A DNA stretch of 41,205 nt from UBA6109 sp964506465. Lineage in GTDB: Bacteria > Desulfobacterota > Syntrophia > Syntrophales > UBA6109. Below the pieces are notes generated by a model. The model did no database searches and had not been told where the DNA came from. It worked only from the letters and a program-made list of their open reading frames with translations. A program made the position numbers and the translations under genes. This document shows positions 1 through 9,150 of this stretch, one piece after another. Location of the stretch: the NCBI GenBank assembly GCA_964506465.1, contig CAZDLM010000019.1, positions 1-41,205 of the forward strand. Direction: 5' to 3'. Each line of letters opens with the position of its first letter. Position 1 is the stretch's first letter.

Positions 1-122
1 GTGCGGACTTCTATCCCGTAAAGAAGTTCTTATAAATCAGTTGACTTCTTTATCTATCGATGTCAATTTATTGCGCACATTTTATGACATAGCCAAATAC
101 GCACGGTGCGTGAGGTGCCGTC

Positions 123-1037
123 ATGAAAGTTCAACGTCTTCTCCTGATCCTATTGGGATGTCTGCTTCCACTTGCATTTCTGCTGTATCCGACGGGGTAC
201 CTGCTTCTGACGGGATGCGCGGAAACCCAGCATTATGAGCCGCAGTACAGCCCCATTCCCGATTACAGCCGCGACCTGTACTCTTTCCCCAAGTTCGCTC
301 TTCCGATGGCCAAACCGCCCGGCAGCGTGAACCTGACGGTGGTGAACATCATCCCGCAGTACAAAGACACGCTCACCCAGGAATACGCGGGCGGGGCCAA
401 GATGTCGGCGAGCGGGGTCATGACGAAAAGCATGCTCAACGTCTTCAAGAGTTTTGCCGGGAGTGCGGGCGAGGACATCGAGGCGCAGCTTGTCGCGAAG
501 GGCATGACCACGAAGGGGCCCCTCGATATGTCCGAAGTGACCTATACCGACAAGAAGGGCGCCGACCTCACGGTCTTGATCCACGTCATCCTGGATGTCC
601 AGTACACGGACCCGAAGTATATCCGCCAGAGCGCGTTCGTGGGCGGGAAGCAGGGAAAGGTCTATACCGGCAACATGTCGGTGGGCATCAAGATCTTCTA
701 CTACCTCCTCGAACCGCTTTCCGAGGAGAAGATGTGGATCAAGAAACTGGACCTCGGCGTGCAGGAGTCGGATTACGAAATGGCCAAGGAGCAGGAGCAG
801 TATGTCAGCGGAACGCGCTTCGTGAGCGACGGTTGCGGCGGGGGATACAACCAGACCACCTACGGCTGGAGGGACACGAATACGTTCATCTATGATTCGC
901 GCACCAAGATCTTCTCGGATGTCCTGAAAGAGGCGTATCCCAAGATCATGAAGACCGCATGGAGCTATTTCGATCCGGACGAGATGCTGAACCTGAAAAT
1001 GAAGTCTCAGGAGATCAGGGAAAGAAAGAGGTACTAG
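123..1037 (+). CDS. Putative outer-membrane lipoprotein, HpaA-like
   Basis: 304-residue exported protein. The N-terminus has a hydrophobic stretch at residues 5-29 ending in a lipobox, LTGC, with the acylated cysteine at residue 32. An AGGTG ribosome site lies about 6 bases before the ATG. The mature part has an alternating strand/helix pattern. A segment near residues 195-225 (LLEPLSEEKMW) and the basic C-terminal helix ending in ERKRY resemble, by eye, the corresponding parts of the Helicobacter neuraminyllactose-binding hemagglutinin (HpaA) lipoproteins. That similarity is weak and is an inference. The gene stands alone with about 100 bases before the next gene. Function unknown; surface or periplasmic location is likely. 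Confidence 0.75.
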   Translation: MKVQRLLLILLGCLLPLAFLLYPTGYLLLTGCAETQHYEPQYSPIPDYSRDLYSFPKFALPMAKPPGSVNLTVVNIIPQYKDTLTQEYAGGAKMSASGVMTKSMLNVFKSFAGSAGEDIEAQLVAKGMTTKGPLDMSEVTYTDKKGADLTVLIHVILDVQYTDPKYIRQSAFVGGKQGKVYTGNMSVGIKIFYYLLEPLSEEKMWIKKLDLGVQESDYEMAKEQEQYVSGTRFVSDGCGGGYNQTTYGWRDTNTFIYDSRTKIFSDVLKEAYPKIMKTAWSYFDPDEMLNLKMKSQEIRERKRY

Positions 1038-1136
1038 GTCCCCGAATCCGGCGGCGAGCACGTACCGGCAGCCTGCTGCGGGGGAGACGGGCGGGCACCC
1101 GGCGGGACATTCCTCGAGGGATGACGCCCATCAGAC

Positions 1137-1982
1137 ATGTTGCCATTCATTTCTATCGGCGGTTTCGACATTTCCGTATGGCGGATCGTCGCCCTGGCGA
1201 GTGTGGCCTTGTGTTGGATTCTGGTTCTGGCACGCGCGCACGAGCTGAAGTACTCCCTGAATAGCATTTTCCTGTGGCTGTTGTTTGGATTGCCGGTCGG
1301 AACCCTGGGAGGGCATTTCTTCAACTCGTGGATCCCCGACCTGGCCGGCGCCAGCAGCGTTGCGTACTCCTTTTCCGGCCTCACCGTGATCGGAAGCATC
1401 CTTTCATGCATGCTCTTCAGCTTTTTTTATGCCAAGTACGTGATGAAGATCCCGCCGCTGCAGTTGCTCGATGCCGTCGCATTTGCCTTGCCCCTTTCCA
1501 TCCTCATCGGCCGCCTGGGATGCCTCTTGAACGGCTGCTGTTACGGGAAGATCGCGCCGCTATCCGTCAAGTATCCGGTGCTTGCGCTTGGGACGCTGCC
1601 GGTCGGTTTCTACGTCGAGCCGACGAGCGCCTGGCGGGATTATATCGGCGTGTCTCCTGACAGCGCGGTGTGGAATCTCCCACTGCTCCTGATGATCAAT
1701 GCATTTCTCGCATTGATCGCTGCCGAGAGCCTGTTCCGCAACCGGGCGGAATGGAACCTCTATCCGGGGACGGTCTTTGCCGCAACGAGCACCCTGTACG
1801 CCGGCGGGCGTTTCTTCGTGGAGTTTGCAAGGAAGGAGGATGCCGTCAACAGCGGTCTGTTCAATCCCTGGCAGATGGCGCTTCTCTTTCTTTTTTCCGC
1901 CTCTTTCCTATGGCTTTGCACAAGCCTTCGTAGCCGCTCTCAGAATCGAACCGTGGATTTGCCGAAGGAGGGATTGCCGTGA
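1137..1982 (+). CDS. Divergent prolipoprotein diacylglyceryl transferase (Lgt) family membrane protein
   Basis: 281-residue polytopic membrane protein with about seven hydrophobic segments. The Lgt signature region is present at residues 125-137 (GRLGCLLNGCCYG), and GRFFVEFAR near residues 225-235 matches the second conserved arginine motif of Lgt. Canonical Lgt moves a diacylglyceryl group from phosphatidylglycerol to the lipobox cysteine. Here several residues usual in E. coli Lgt differ: the conserved His before the Gly-Leu-Ile-Gly motif is Ser80, and the Asn and Glu of the signature are Cys129 and Cys134. It is therefore probably a paralogue with a changed substrate rather than the housekeeping enzyme. 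Its stop overlaps the GTG start of the next radical SAM gene by four bases, so the two are translationally coupled. Confidence 0.8.
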   Translation: MLPFISIGGFDISVWRIVALASVALCWILVLARAHELKYSLNSIFLWLLFGLPVGTLGGHFFNSWIPDLAGASSVAYSFSGLTVIGSILSCMLFSFFYAKYVMKIPPLQLLDAVAFALPLSILIGRLGCLLNGCCYGKIAPLSVKYPVLALGTLPVGFYVEPTSAWRDYIGVSPDSAVWNLPLLLMINAFLALIAAESLFRNRAEWNLYPGTVFAATSTLYAGGRFFVEFARKEDAVNSGLFNPWQMALLFLFSASFLWLCTSLRSRSQNRTVDLPKEGLP

Positions 1983-3508
1983 AAGTATCGTTCATCAACC
2001 CGCTGCACCACCCGCATTCCATGAACTTTCTGCACTGCCTGGACATTGTCGGCGTCAAGTACTCGCACATGCCGCTGTCCCTTCCCACGCTGGCGGCCCT
2101 GACGCCGCCGGACTGGACGGTCGAACTGATCGACGAGAATGTCGAGCCGGTCAGTTTCGAGACCGATGCCGATATTGTCGCACTGACGGGTTCCGTAGCC
2201 CAGCGGCTGCGCGTGTTCGAACTGGCGGACGGCTTCCGGAAACGCAAGAAACTCGTCGCGCTCGGCGGCCCCATCACCTTTGACCTGCTGGACGAATGCA
2301 AGGCGCATGCGGATGTGGTCTTTATCGGCGAGGGCGAATACACCTGGCCGGCGTTTCTCGAGGATTTCAAGAAGGGGAGTTGGAAGAATCTCTACCACCA
2401 GCAGGAGTGGATCGACATGAAGGACTCTCCGGTTCCCCTCTTTCATCTGCTGAAGCCGGGCCAGTATGCAAGCGGCTGCGTCCAGGTGACGCGGGGTTGT
2501 CCTTACCGCTGTGACTTCTGCGATATCCCCGTGAAGTATGGAAGCGGTCCCCGCTCGAAGCAGATCGACCAGGTCCTGAAGGAGATACGGATTCTTTCGG
2601 AAATTGGGTATGACTCGGCATTTATCGTCGACGACAATTTTGCCGGGGACAAGTCCTACGCCAAGGCGCTGCTGAAGGCCATCGCCGCGCTGCGTCCGTC
2701 GCTCCCAACCCGGATGTATTTCTACACGCAGGCGACCCTGGACGTGGCGGCCGACGACGAGCTGCTGGAACTGCTCAAGGCCGCGTCCTTTCTCCGCCTG
2801 TTCATCGGGATCGAAACGGGAGACCAGGCCAGGTTGAGCGAACTGAACAAGAAGCATCACACGGAGATCGACATCAAACGCGCCTGCGAAAAGATCCGCT
2901 CCTACGGGATCACGGTGTGGGGCGGCATCATGTTCGGCCTCGAGGGCGACGACCCGTCGTCGTTCGACAAGCTGGTGCAGTTCATCCTGGAGGCCAACTT
3001 CATCCCCGTGCAGGTGGGGCTGCTGCAGGCGGTTCCGGGGACGGCGCTGTACCGCCGCGCCGTCGAAACGAATCGATTTGTGTCGTTTCCCTCCCTCTAC
3101 GGCGTGACCGCCCTCAGCGAGAATGACATCCCGAAGGCGACCAATCTGGTTCCGCAGAAGATGAAGGAAGAGGAACTGACAAAGAATTTCGCCCGTGTCC
3201 TGAGGGCGATGTATTCTCCGGAGGTTTTCAAGATCAAGATGGTCCAGTACCTCTCCACCAATACCAGGAGCATGATGAATTCCCTGCCGACCATCAACAG
3301 GAAGGCCGTCATGGTCCTGGTCCGTCTCTTCTCATACTTTCTGTTCAAGGCGGATCCGGAGACGCGCAAGATGTTCTTCCAGGTCCTCGGCTCCATGGCC
3401 TCCCATGGGTTCCGGCATCTGGACGAATCCTTCTTCCATCTCCTGGCCTACAAGCACCTTCGGACGCACTATTACCGGATCGCGGAGATCATCGAATCCA
3501 AGGCATGA
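1979..3508 (+). CDS. B12-binding radical SAM protein (first of a tandem pair)
   Basis: 509 residues. Residues 1-135 form a Rossmann-like cobalamin-binding domain that lacks the DxHxxG motif, as is common in this family. The radical SAM core follows, with the cluster motif C174-x3-C178-x2-C181 after TRG. The C-terminal 150 residues are a helical extension of the kind seen in DUF4070-containing members. Family enzymes use S-adenosylmethionine and cobalamin to methylate or rearrange unactivated carbons, often in lipids or natural products. The start is a GTG overlapping the stop of the Lgt-like gene, and the stop overlaps the ATG of the next paralogue. The substrate cannot be read from sequence; a lipid target is suggested only by the neighbour. 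Confidence 0.88.
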   Translation: MKVSFINPLHHPHSMNFLHCLDIVGVKYSHMPLSLPTLAALTPPDWTVELIDENVEPVSFETDADIVALTGSVAQRLRVFELADGFRKRKKLVALGGPITFDLLDECKAHADVVFIGEGEYTWPAFLEDFKKGSWKNLYHQQEWIDMKDSPVPLFHLLKPGQYASGCVQVTRGCPYRCDFCDIPVKYGSGPRSKQIDQVLKEIRILSEIGYDSAFIVDDNFAGDKSYAKALLKAIAALRPSLPTRMYFYTQATLDVAADDELLELLKAASFLRLFIGIETGDQARLSELNKKHHTEIDIKRACEKIRSYGITVWGGIMFGLEGDDPSSFDKLVQFILEANFIPVQVGLLQAVPGTALYRRAVETNRFVSFPSLYGVTALSENDIPKATNLVPQKMKEEELTKNFARVLRAMYSPEVFKIKMVQYLSTNTRSMMNSLPTINRKAVMVLVRLFSYFLFKADPETRKMFFQVLGSMASHGFRHLDESFFHLLAYKHLRTHYYRIAEIIESKA

Positions 3509-5040
3509 AGATATTGCTGGTCAATCCGCGGTTTCCACCGTCGCTCTGGGATTATTCCTATTGCAGAGACATCACCGGAAGCGCGTTCCCGTTCCCGCCG
3601 CTCTCGCTGGCGACCGTGGCCGCCCTGACTCCCCGGGAGCATGAAGTCGCGATCTGCGATGAAAATGTCCGCGCCGTCCGTTTCGATACGGATGCGGATG
3701 TGATCGGGATCACCGGCTACTCCCCGCAAAAGGACCGCGTCTATCAATTGGCGGATGAATTCCGCAGGAGGGGGAAGATCGTCGCCGTCGGCGGGCCCCT
3801 CGTTGACCGCTCCAGTGTCGGGGAGTGCGCGGGGCACGCCGATGTCGTTTTCCTCGGAGAGGCGGAATATACCTGGCCGGCGTTTCTTCGCGACATCCGG
3901 TCGGAAGCCGTCAAGCCCCTCTACGAACAAACCGGATTCGTCGATCTTTCCGATTCTCCGGCGCCGCGGTTTGATCTGCTCGAGTTGGGCGCCTACTCTG
4001 CAGCGATCATCGAAACGTCGCGCGGCTGCCCCCATTCGTGCGAGTTCTGCGAAATCCCGATCCGTCTGGGCAGGGGATCGCGGACGAAATCGGCGGACCA
4101 GGTGATGGCGGAGATTCGCCGGCTCCATGCGCTGGGTGTCGATTCCATCTTCATTATCGATGACAACTTCCTCGGCAACCGCCCGCGGGCGGTGACGCTC
4201 ATCACCCGGATTCGGGAATTCGTCCGGTCCATCGATGACCGGCTTTCCTTCAGTTGTCAGTTCACCATTGACGTGGCGCAGGACGAAGAGATTCTTTCTC
4301 TGCTTCGCGAGGCCAATTTCAGGCGCGTATTCATCGGCATCGAGACTCCCCGGCAGTCGACGCTGACGATGGCGAAGAAGAGGCAGAACACGCAGATCGA
4401 TCTCCTGGAGGCCGTTCAGAGAATCCAGGCGCACAATATCATCGTCTGGGGGGCGTTCATCGTCGGGTTCGACAATGACGATACGGACATTTTCAAGGAG
4501 CAGATGGATTTCATTCAAGCGTCAGCCATCCCGATCGCGATGATCGGAATCCTGCAGGCCCTGCCCGGCACGCCCCTTCATGAGCGCGTAAAGCGGGAGG
4601 GGCGACTGAAAGACGAGGCGGCCGGCGGCATCAGGGGGCCGGCCAGTCTGCTGACCACCTCGAATATCAAACCGCTGAATATGACCGATGAAGTGCTTGC
4701 AGCAGGTTTTCGATACCTCGTGACCGGCCTGTACGACGACGGCAATTTCGCCGAACGTCTCATCGGCGCCATCAAGCTGGGGAAAAAGTCTCGAAGCGCG
4801 GGCAGGATCAGGATCCGGCAAACGGAGTTGCGCATCCTGCGCCGGCTTTTTCGCCACTATCTGCTCACCACGGATTTCCGGCGGATGTTCATGTTTCTGA
4901 GAGTGATGCTTCAGACTGTTATTCATAATCCCCGGGATCTGGAAACCGCCTTCATGCACCTCATCGTTTACAAGCACATGAAACAGTTCTATCGGGAGGG
5001 AACGTCCGCAGAGGCTTCTGCCCGCTCAGGAGGAAGGTGA
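3505..5040 (+). CDS. B12-binding radical SAM protein (second of a tandem pair)
   Basis: 511 residues, collinear with the preceding protein over its whole length: cobalamin-binding domain at 1-135, the radical SAM motif C175-x3-C179-x2-C182, then the helical C-terminal region. Shared landmarks include the NP motif at the N-terminus, DENV near residue 52, EYTWPAFL near 121 and IGIET in the core. The two proteins arose by duplication but have diverged clearly, so they probably act on different positions or successive intermediates. The ATG overlaps the upstream stop (ATGA). The stop is followed by about 70 bases and then the converging end of the polyphosphate kinase gene. Confidence 0.88.
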   Translation: MKILLVNPRFPPSLWDYSYCRDITGSAFPFPPLSLATVAALTPREHEVAICDENVRAVRFDTDADVIGITGYSPQKDRVYQLADEFRRRGKIVAVGGPLVDRSSVGECAGHADVVFLGEAEYTWPAFLRDIRSEAVKPLYEQTGFVDLSDSPAPRFDLLELGAYSAAIIETSRGCPHSCEFCEIPIRLGRGSRTKSADQVMAEIRRLHALGVDSIFIIDDNFLGNRPRAVTLITRIREFVRSIDDRLSFSCQFTIDVAQDEEILSLLREANFRRVFIGIETPRQSTLTMAKKRQNTQIDLLEAVQRIQAHNIIVWGAFIVGFDNDDTDIFKEQMDFIQASAIPIAMIGILQALPGTPLHERVKREGRLKDEAAGGIRGPASLLTTSNIKPLNMTDEVLAAGFRYLVTGLYDDGNFAERLIGAIKLGKKSRSAGRIRIRQTELRILRRLFRHYLLTTDFRRMFMFLRVMLQTVIHNPRDLETAFMHLIVYKHMKQFYREGTSAEASARSGGR

Positions 5041-5111
5041 AATGAGCGTGACGCGAATGTAAGCAGAGAAAGAGGCCTGCCTCCATTCCCGTTTTTCGGA
5101 TGATCATCTCT

Positions 5112-6599
5112 TCACGAGGGCTTGCCGCGCCTGCCGCGGGGCCTGTCACCGACGGCGCGAGAGACGGCCGAGATCACCGTCTTCAACGTCTTGATCCGGG
5201 CGTACGGCTTGTCGTTGCCCTCGACGATCGTCCAGGGCGCGGAGGCGGTGGACGTGCGCTCGATCATGTCGGAAACGGCGTCGTAGTAGTCGTCCCAGCG
5301 GTTGCGGTTCCGCCAGTCCTCCTGCGTGATCTTCCAGCTCTTGAACGGCGATTCCTCTCGGAGCTTGAACCGCCGGATCTGTTCTTCCTTGGAGATGTGG
5401 ATCCAGAACTTGATGAGGACGGTACCGAACGCCGTAAGTTCGGCCTCGAACTCGTTGATCTCCCGATAGGCCCGTTCCCATTCCGCCGGTTTTGCGAATC
5501 CCTCGACGCGCTCCACGAGGACCCGTCCGTACCAGGAACGGTCGAAGACCGTGATGTGGCCCGCCTTGGGCAGGTCGCGCCAGAACCGCCACAGGAAGTG
5601 GTGCGTGCCCTCGTCGCCGACGGGCGCGCCGACCGGAATCACCTGGAAGCCGCGGTTGTCCAGGCCGGTGACGAGCCGTTTGATGTTTCCCCCCTTGCCG
5701 GAGGCATCCCACCCCTCGTAGACGATGACAACGGGAATGCGCTGCGGATGGAGGAGATGTTCGAGCCGCAGCAGTTCCTTCTGGAGTTTCGGCAGCGTCT
5801 CCTCGTAGGTTTCGCGGTCCAGGGACAGGGAAAGATCGGCGGCGGCGAGCGGGCTCTTGCGGCGTCGGACGGCGGGCGGCTTCGGCGGTTTGGCCTTCGC
5901 GGCCGATTCCCGGCGCTTCAGGGCCTTCTCGATGGCATCGACAAGGGTTGTGGCGATGCAGAGACTCGCGGTGCGGGAGTCGTGCGTGGGCACGGCAGTC
6001 CAGGGCCCGTAATCGGTGGAGGTCGCCCGCAGCATGCGCTCGACGCGGCGCAGGACCTTGTCGTACTTGCGGTTTTCACGCCAGTCCGCCTTGGTGACGA
6101 TCCAGGATATCGCGGGGTCCTTCTCCAGTTTCCGAAAGCGTCTTGCCTGCTCCTGTTTGCTGATGTGAAGCCAGTACTTGACGAGGACCGCGCCGTCGTC
6201 GGTCAGCTTGCGCTCGAAGAGGCGGATGCGTTCATACCAAGCCTCGGCCTCCGTCTTGGAGCCCGGCACGAGCTGATACCAGCTTCGGTCGTAGATGCTG
6301 AAGGCCCCCTTCGGCGGCAGGGCCTGCCAGAATCGCCAGAACGGCGGCCGCAGCGCCTCGTCGGCACTGGGGTCGTTGAACATGCGCACCCGGTAGCCCC
6401 TGGGGTCCAGCGGCGCCAGGAGCCGTGTGATGGCCGTGCCGACGCCGCATGCCCGCCACCCTTCGAAGACGATGACGGCCGGGATGCAGGCCTCCCGGAG
6501 CCGCCGCTGCAGGGCGCCGAGCTTGAGGTCGAGCGCCTGGTGGGCGAGCTTGAAGTCCTCTTTGGACATTTCCTCATTCAAATTGATCGTCTCGAGCAT
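5112..6599 (-). CDS. pap: Polyphosphate:AMP phosphotransferase, two fused PPK2 domains
   Basis: 495 residues from the ATG at 6599, which has GGGAGGAAG placed 4 bases upstream; a longer TTG start at 6620 would contain that ribosome site and is unlikely. There are two PPK2 domains, about 15-225 and 262-480. The C-terminal one has an intact Walker A (GWDASGKGG, Lys302) and the FDRSWYGRV lid/Walker B motif. The N-terminal one has GWRACGVGT, with valine in place of the Walker lysine, and YDRSWYQ. This matches class II PPK2 enzymes, in which only the C-terminal domain is active. It would phosphorylate AMP to ADP using polyphosphate. It is transcribed alone, converging on the radical SAM pair and diverging from the antiporter gene. 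Confidence 0.92.
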   Translation of the reverse strand: MLETINLNEEMSKEDFKLAHQALDLKLGALQRRLREACIPAVIVFEGWRACGVGTAITRLLAPLDPRGYRVRMFNDPSADEALRPPFWRFWQALPPKGAFSIYDRSWYQLVPGSKTEAEAWYERIRLFERKLTDDGAVLVKYWLHISKQEQARRFRKLEKDPAISWIVTKADWRENRKYDKVLRRVERMLRATSTDYGPWTAVPTHDSRTASLCIATTLVDAIEKALKRRESAAKAKPPKPPAVRRRKSPLAAADLSLSLDRETYEETLPKLQKELLRLEHLLHPQRIPVVIVYEGWDASGKGGNIKRLVTGLDNRGFQVIPVGAPVGDEGTHHFLWRFWRDLPKAGHITVFDRSWYGRVLVERVEGFAKPAEWERAYREINEFEAELTAFGTVLIKFWIHISKEEQIRRFKLREESPFKSWKITQEDWRNRNRWDDYYDAVSDMIERTSTASAPWTIVEGNDKPYARIKTLKTVISAVSRAVGDRPRGRRGKPS

Positions 6600-6680
6600 G
6601 ATGCTTCCTCCCGGAATCAAGCATGCCGAGGATACGCGCGGGCCGCCGCGGAGTCAATCTCCAATCCGGGGGGGCAAGAT

Positions 6681-6703
6681 CCTCCGGAGCCCGCTTCCGG
6701 AGG
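6681..6703. repeat. Inverted repeat upstream of antiporter gene
   Basis: Perfect 8-base arms, CCTCCGGA at 6681-6688 and TCCGGAGG at 6696-6703, with a 7-base loop. It lies in the 160-base divergent intergenic region between the polyphosphate phosphotransferase and the Kef-type antiporter. No T-tract follows on either strand. It could be an operator or a leader hairpin; the sequence alone does not decide. Confidence 0.45.
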
Positions 6704-6758
6704 GCTTCAATTCTGATAGGACCTGTGGTACACGTTACCGGAACACAGGGGGGACCAT

Positions 6759-8420
6759 ATGCATGGCATTCTTCCGGAAATCGGCGTTGCCGTTCTGGCG
6801 GCCACGGCCCTGGGCTTTCTCTTTCAATTCTTCCGGCAGCCGGTCATTCTGGGCTACCTCGTCGCCGGCGCCGTGATCGGGCCGGGGATCGGCTTCGGAT
6901 TTGTTTCCAGTGCGGAGAATATCGAGGTCATTTCGGAAATCGGATTGATCCTCCTGCTGTTCATCATCGGCCTCGAACTGAATCCCACCAAGCTCCTCTC
7001 GGCGGGCCGGCAACTGATCTACGCCGGGGTCGGTCAGTTTCTTCTGTGCGTCCTCATCGGAACCGGCTTCTTCATGCTCCTGGGATACGGCCTGGGCAAC
7101 GGGCGGATCGATGCGCTCTATCTGTCCATGTTCTGCGCGCTGAGCAGCACGGCCATCGTCGTCAAGCTCCTCTACGACAAGTTCGAACTGGATACGCTGC
7201 CCGGCCGCATCACTCTCGGCGTCCTCATCTTCCAGGACCTCTGGGCGATCCTGATCCTGGCGCTGCAGCCCCATTTCACGAATCCGAAGATTCTCCTCGT
7301 CGTCCTCGCCCTGAGCAAGAGCGGGGCGCTCCTCGCCATCGGCTATCTCCTCAGCAAGTATCTGCTGCGCTGGGTCTTCGAGAAGATCTCGAAGACGCCG
7401 GAAATGGTCGTGGCCATGTCCATCGCCTGGTGCGCCTTGATGGCGGGAGTGGGGTCCTGGATCGGTCTTTCCATGGAGATGGGGGCGCTGATCGCCGGGG
7501 TGGCGATCTCGACGTTTCCCTACAGCGTCCACGTTACGGCCAAGGTCCTCCCGCTGCGCGATTTCTTCCTGACCCTTTTTTTCCTCTCCATCGGCATGAA
7601 GATTCCCATGCCGGACGCCTCGCTGCTGATCATGGCTATTGTCATCGTCCTCTTCGTCATCGTCTCCCGCTTTCTGACCGTCTACCCGCTCCTGTCCATC
7701 GCCGGAAGCGGGCGGCGCACGAGCTTCATCGCCAGCCTCAATCTTGCCCAGATCAGTGAATTTTCCCTGGTCGTGGCCGCCCTCGGGGTGGGCCTCGGCC
7801 ATATCGAGCAGCGCATGATGTCCCTGATCATTTACGCCATGGCGATCACATCGGTGCTGGCCTCCTATTTCATCAACGGCAATCACAAGGCCTACTTGGC
7901 GTTCGACCGCCTCCTCGTCCGGATGGGGTTCCCGTCGAAGGCGAGGGAAACGGCGGCTGAGGAAACCGGCGGCCATTTCCCCGTCGTGCTGCTGGGATTT
8001 CACCGGGGCGCCCGGGCCTTCGTCGACCGGATGGAGGCGATCGCTCCCGATCTCCTGAAGAAGATCCTGGTGATCGATTTCAATCTCGAAGTCCTGAAGG
8101 AGCTCAACGGCCGCAACGTGAAGGGCGTCTTCGGCGACATCAGTAGCATGGACACGCTGGAACACACCCATGTCGCCGAGGCGGAAATCATCCTTTCCAC
8201 CATCCCCGACATGCTTCTGAAGGGGACGAACAATGCGTCCATCGTGACGACCTGCCGCGCCGTCGCGCCGAATGCGGTCATCGTCGCCACGGCGGATTCG
8301 GCCGATCAGGTCGAGGCCCTGAAAGCCAGCGGGGCGAATGAAGTGCTCCTCCCCTATACCCTGATCGGGGACCACCGGGCGCGGTTCGGGGAAGAGGCAT
8401 GCCGCAAAGCGAAGGCGTGA
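6759..8420 (+). CDS. CPA2-family cation:proton antiporter with RCK/TrkA-N domain (Kef/RosB type)
   Basis: 553 residues. Residues 1-375 carry about 12 transmembrane segments with the CPA2 hallmarks: QPVILGYLVAGAVIGP early, LLLFIIGLEL near residue 68, and SSTAIVVKLL in the middle. Residues 405-545 form a cytoplasmic RCK N-terminal Rossmann domain that gates transport in response to nucleotide (VVLLGF, then an acidic residue in LVIDFN, then GDISS). Such proteins export K+ or Na+ in exchange for protons at the inner membrane. A GGGGGG stretch lies 5 bases ahead of the ATG. The dinucleotide motif here is LGFHRG rather than GxGxxG, so ligand preference may differ. Confidence 0.9.
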   Translation: MHGILPEIGVAVLAATALGFLFQFFRQPVILGYLVAGAVIGPGIGFGFVSSAENIEVISEIGLILLLFIIGLELNPTKLLSAGRQLIYAGVGQFLLCVLIGTGFFMLLGYGLGNGRIDALYLSMFCALSSTAIVVKLLYDKFELDTLPGRITLGVLIFQDLWAILILALQPHFTNPKILLVVLALSKSGALLAIGYLLSKYLLRWVFEKISKTPEMVVAMSIAWCALMAGVGSWIGLSMEMGALIAGVAISTFPYSVHVTAKVLPLRDFFLTLFFLSIGMKIPMPDASLLIMAIVIVLFVIVSRFLTVYPLLSIAGSGRRTSFIASLNLAQISEFSLVVAALGVGLGHIEQRMMSLIIYAMAITSVLASYFINGNHKAYLAFDRLLVRMGFPSKARETAAEETGGHFPVVLLGFHRGARAFVDRMEAIAPDLLKKILVIDFNLEVLKELNGRNVKGVFGDISSMDTLEHTHVAEAEIILSTIPDMLLKGTNNASIVTTCRAVAPNAVIVATADSADQVEALKASGANEVLLPYTLIGDHRARFGEEACRKAKA

Positions 8421-8522
8421 GTCCGTTGCGGATGCCTTGAATTTGCGTGCCGGAGCGGGGCGATCGCCGCTCTTGCCGTGCGGTCCGAAAGACTGAGGAC
8501 CGGAAAAGGAAAAACTCTGGTC

Positions 8523-9146
8523 ATGGAAGAGCATCTCTGGAGCGGATTCTCCGGGCTCGTAATCGGCATCGGCCTGAGCGCGGCCTGCGGCTTCCGCATC
8601 CTCATCCCCTTTCTCGGGCTGAGTATCGCCGCCATGGGCGGCTACATCCAGCCGGCGCCGGAGTTCTCGTGGATTGGAACGCAGACCGCTCTCCTGGCTT
8701 TTGCGACGGCGGCGATCCTCGAAATCGCCGCCTATTCCATTCCGTGGATGGACAATCTCCTGGACGCCGCGGCGACGCCGTTGGCGGCAGTCGCCGGGAT
8801 CATTGCGACGGCCGCGGTGCTGACCGACGTTTCGCCTTTCCTGAAATGGACGATTGCCCTGATCGCCGGGGGTGGGGCGGCCGGAACAATCTCGGCGGGT
8901 ACGGCGCTGTTGCGCGGGGTCTCCACCGCGTCGACGGGGGGCGCGGCGAACCCTATTCTCGCGGCTGCCGAATTCGCAGGATCGGTGCTGACAACGCTTT
9001 TTTCCCTGCTCGCGCCGATCGTCGGCCTGATCTTCGCCATTCTTGCCGCCGTGGCGGTCATGATGATCCTGAGACGCCGCCGGCGGCGTCGGGCTGCGTG
9101 CGGGCAAGGAGCCCGCGCCGGCGTTGAGGCAATCCGGAAGGTTTGA
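8523..9146 (+). CDS. DUF4126 family membrane protein
   Basis: 207 residues from the ATG at 8523, which has a purine-rich GGAAAA upstream; a GTG at 8478 in the same frame lacks a ribosome site. The protein is almost entirely hydrophobic with small residues, about five or six membrane segments, and ends in a strongly basic tail of consecutive arginines near residues 186-194. SAACGFRILIPF near residue 17 and the following Gly/Ala-rich helices are typical of DUF4126 proteins, whose function is unknown. The arginine-rich tail should sit in the cytoplasm. Confidence 0.8.
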   Translation: MEEHLWSGFSGLVIGIGLSAACGFRILIPFLGLSIAAMGGYIQPAPEFSWIGTQTALLAFATAAILEIAAYSIPWMDNLLDAAATPLAAVAGIIATAAVLTDVSPFLKWTIALIAGGGAAGTISAGTALLRGVSTASTGGAANPILAAAEFAGSVLTTLFSLLAPIVGLIFAILAAVAVMMILRRRRRRRAACGQGARAGVEAIRKV

Positions 9147-9150
9147 AAAT

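Noticed and set aside
1..122. Promoter for the first lipoprotein gene
   Set aside because: TTGACT occurs at 41-46, but no acceptable -10 hexamer lies at 15-19 bases; the region is AT-rich but unassignable.
5041..5111. Bidirectional terminator between the radical SAM pair and the PPK2 gene
   Set aside because: Only a 4-5 base GAGG/CCTC stem and a distant T5 are present; too weak to call.
5100..6716. 538-codon plus-strand open frame antisense to the PPK2 gene
   Set aside because: It mirrors a well-supported two-domain enzyme on the other strand, has Arg/Gly/Val-rich low-complexity content and no recognisable motif; it is a GC-rich shadow.
6735..9107. 790-codon minus-strand open frame across the antiporter and DUF4126 genes
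   Set aside because: Composition is charged and repetitive (Asp, Glu, Arg, Gly) with no domain; it lies antisense to two clear membrane-protein genes.
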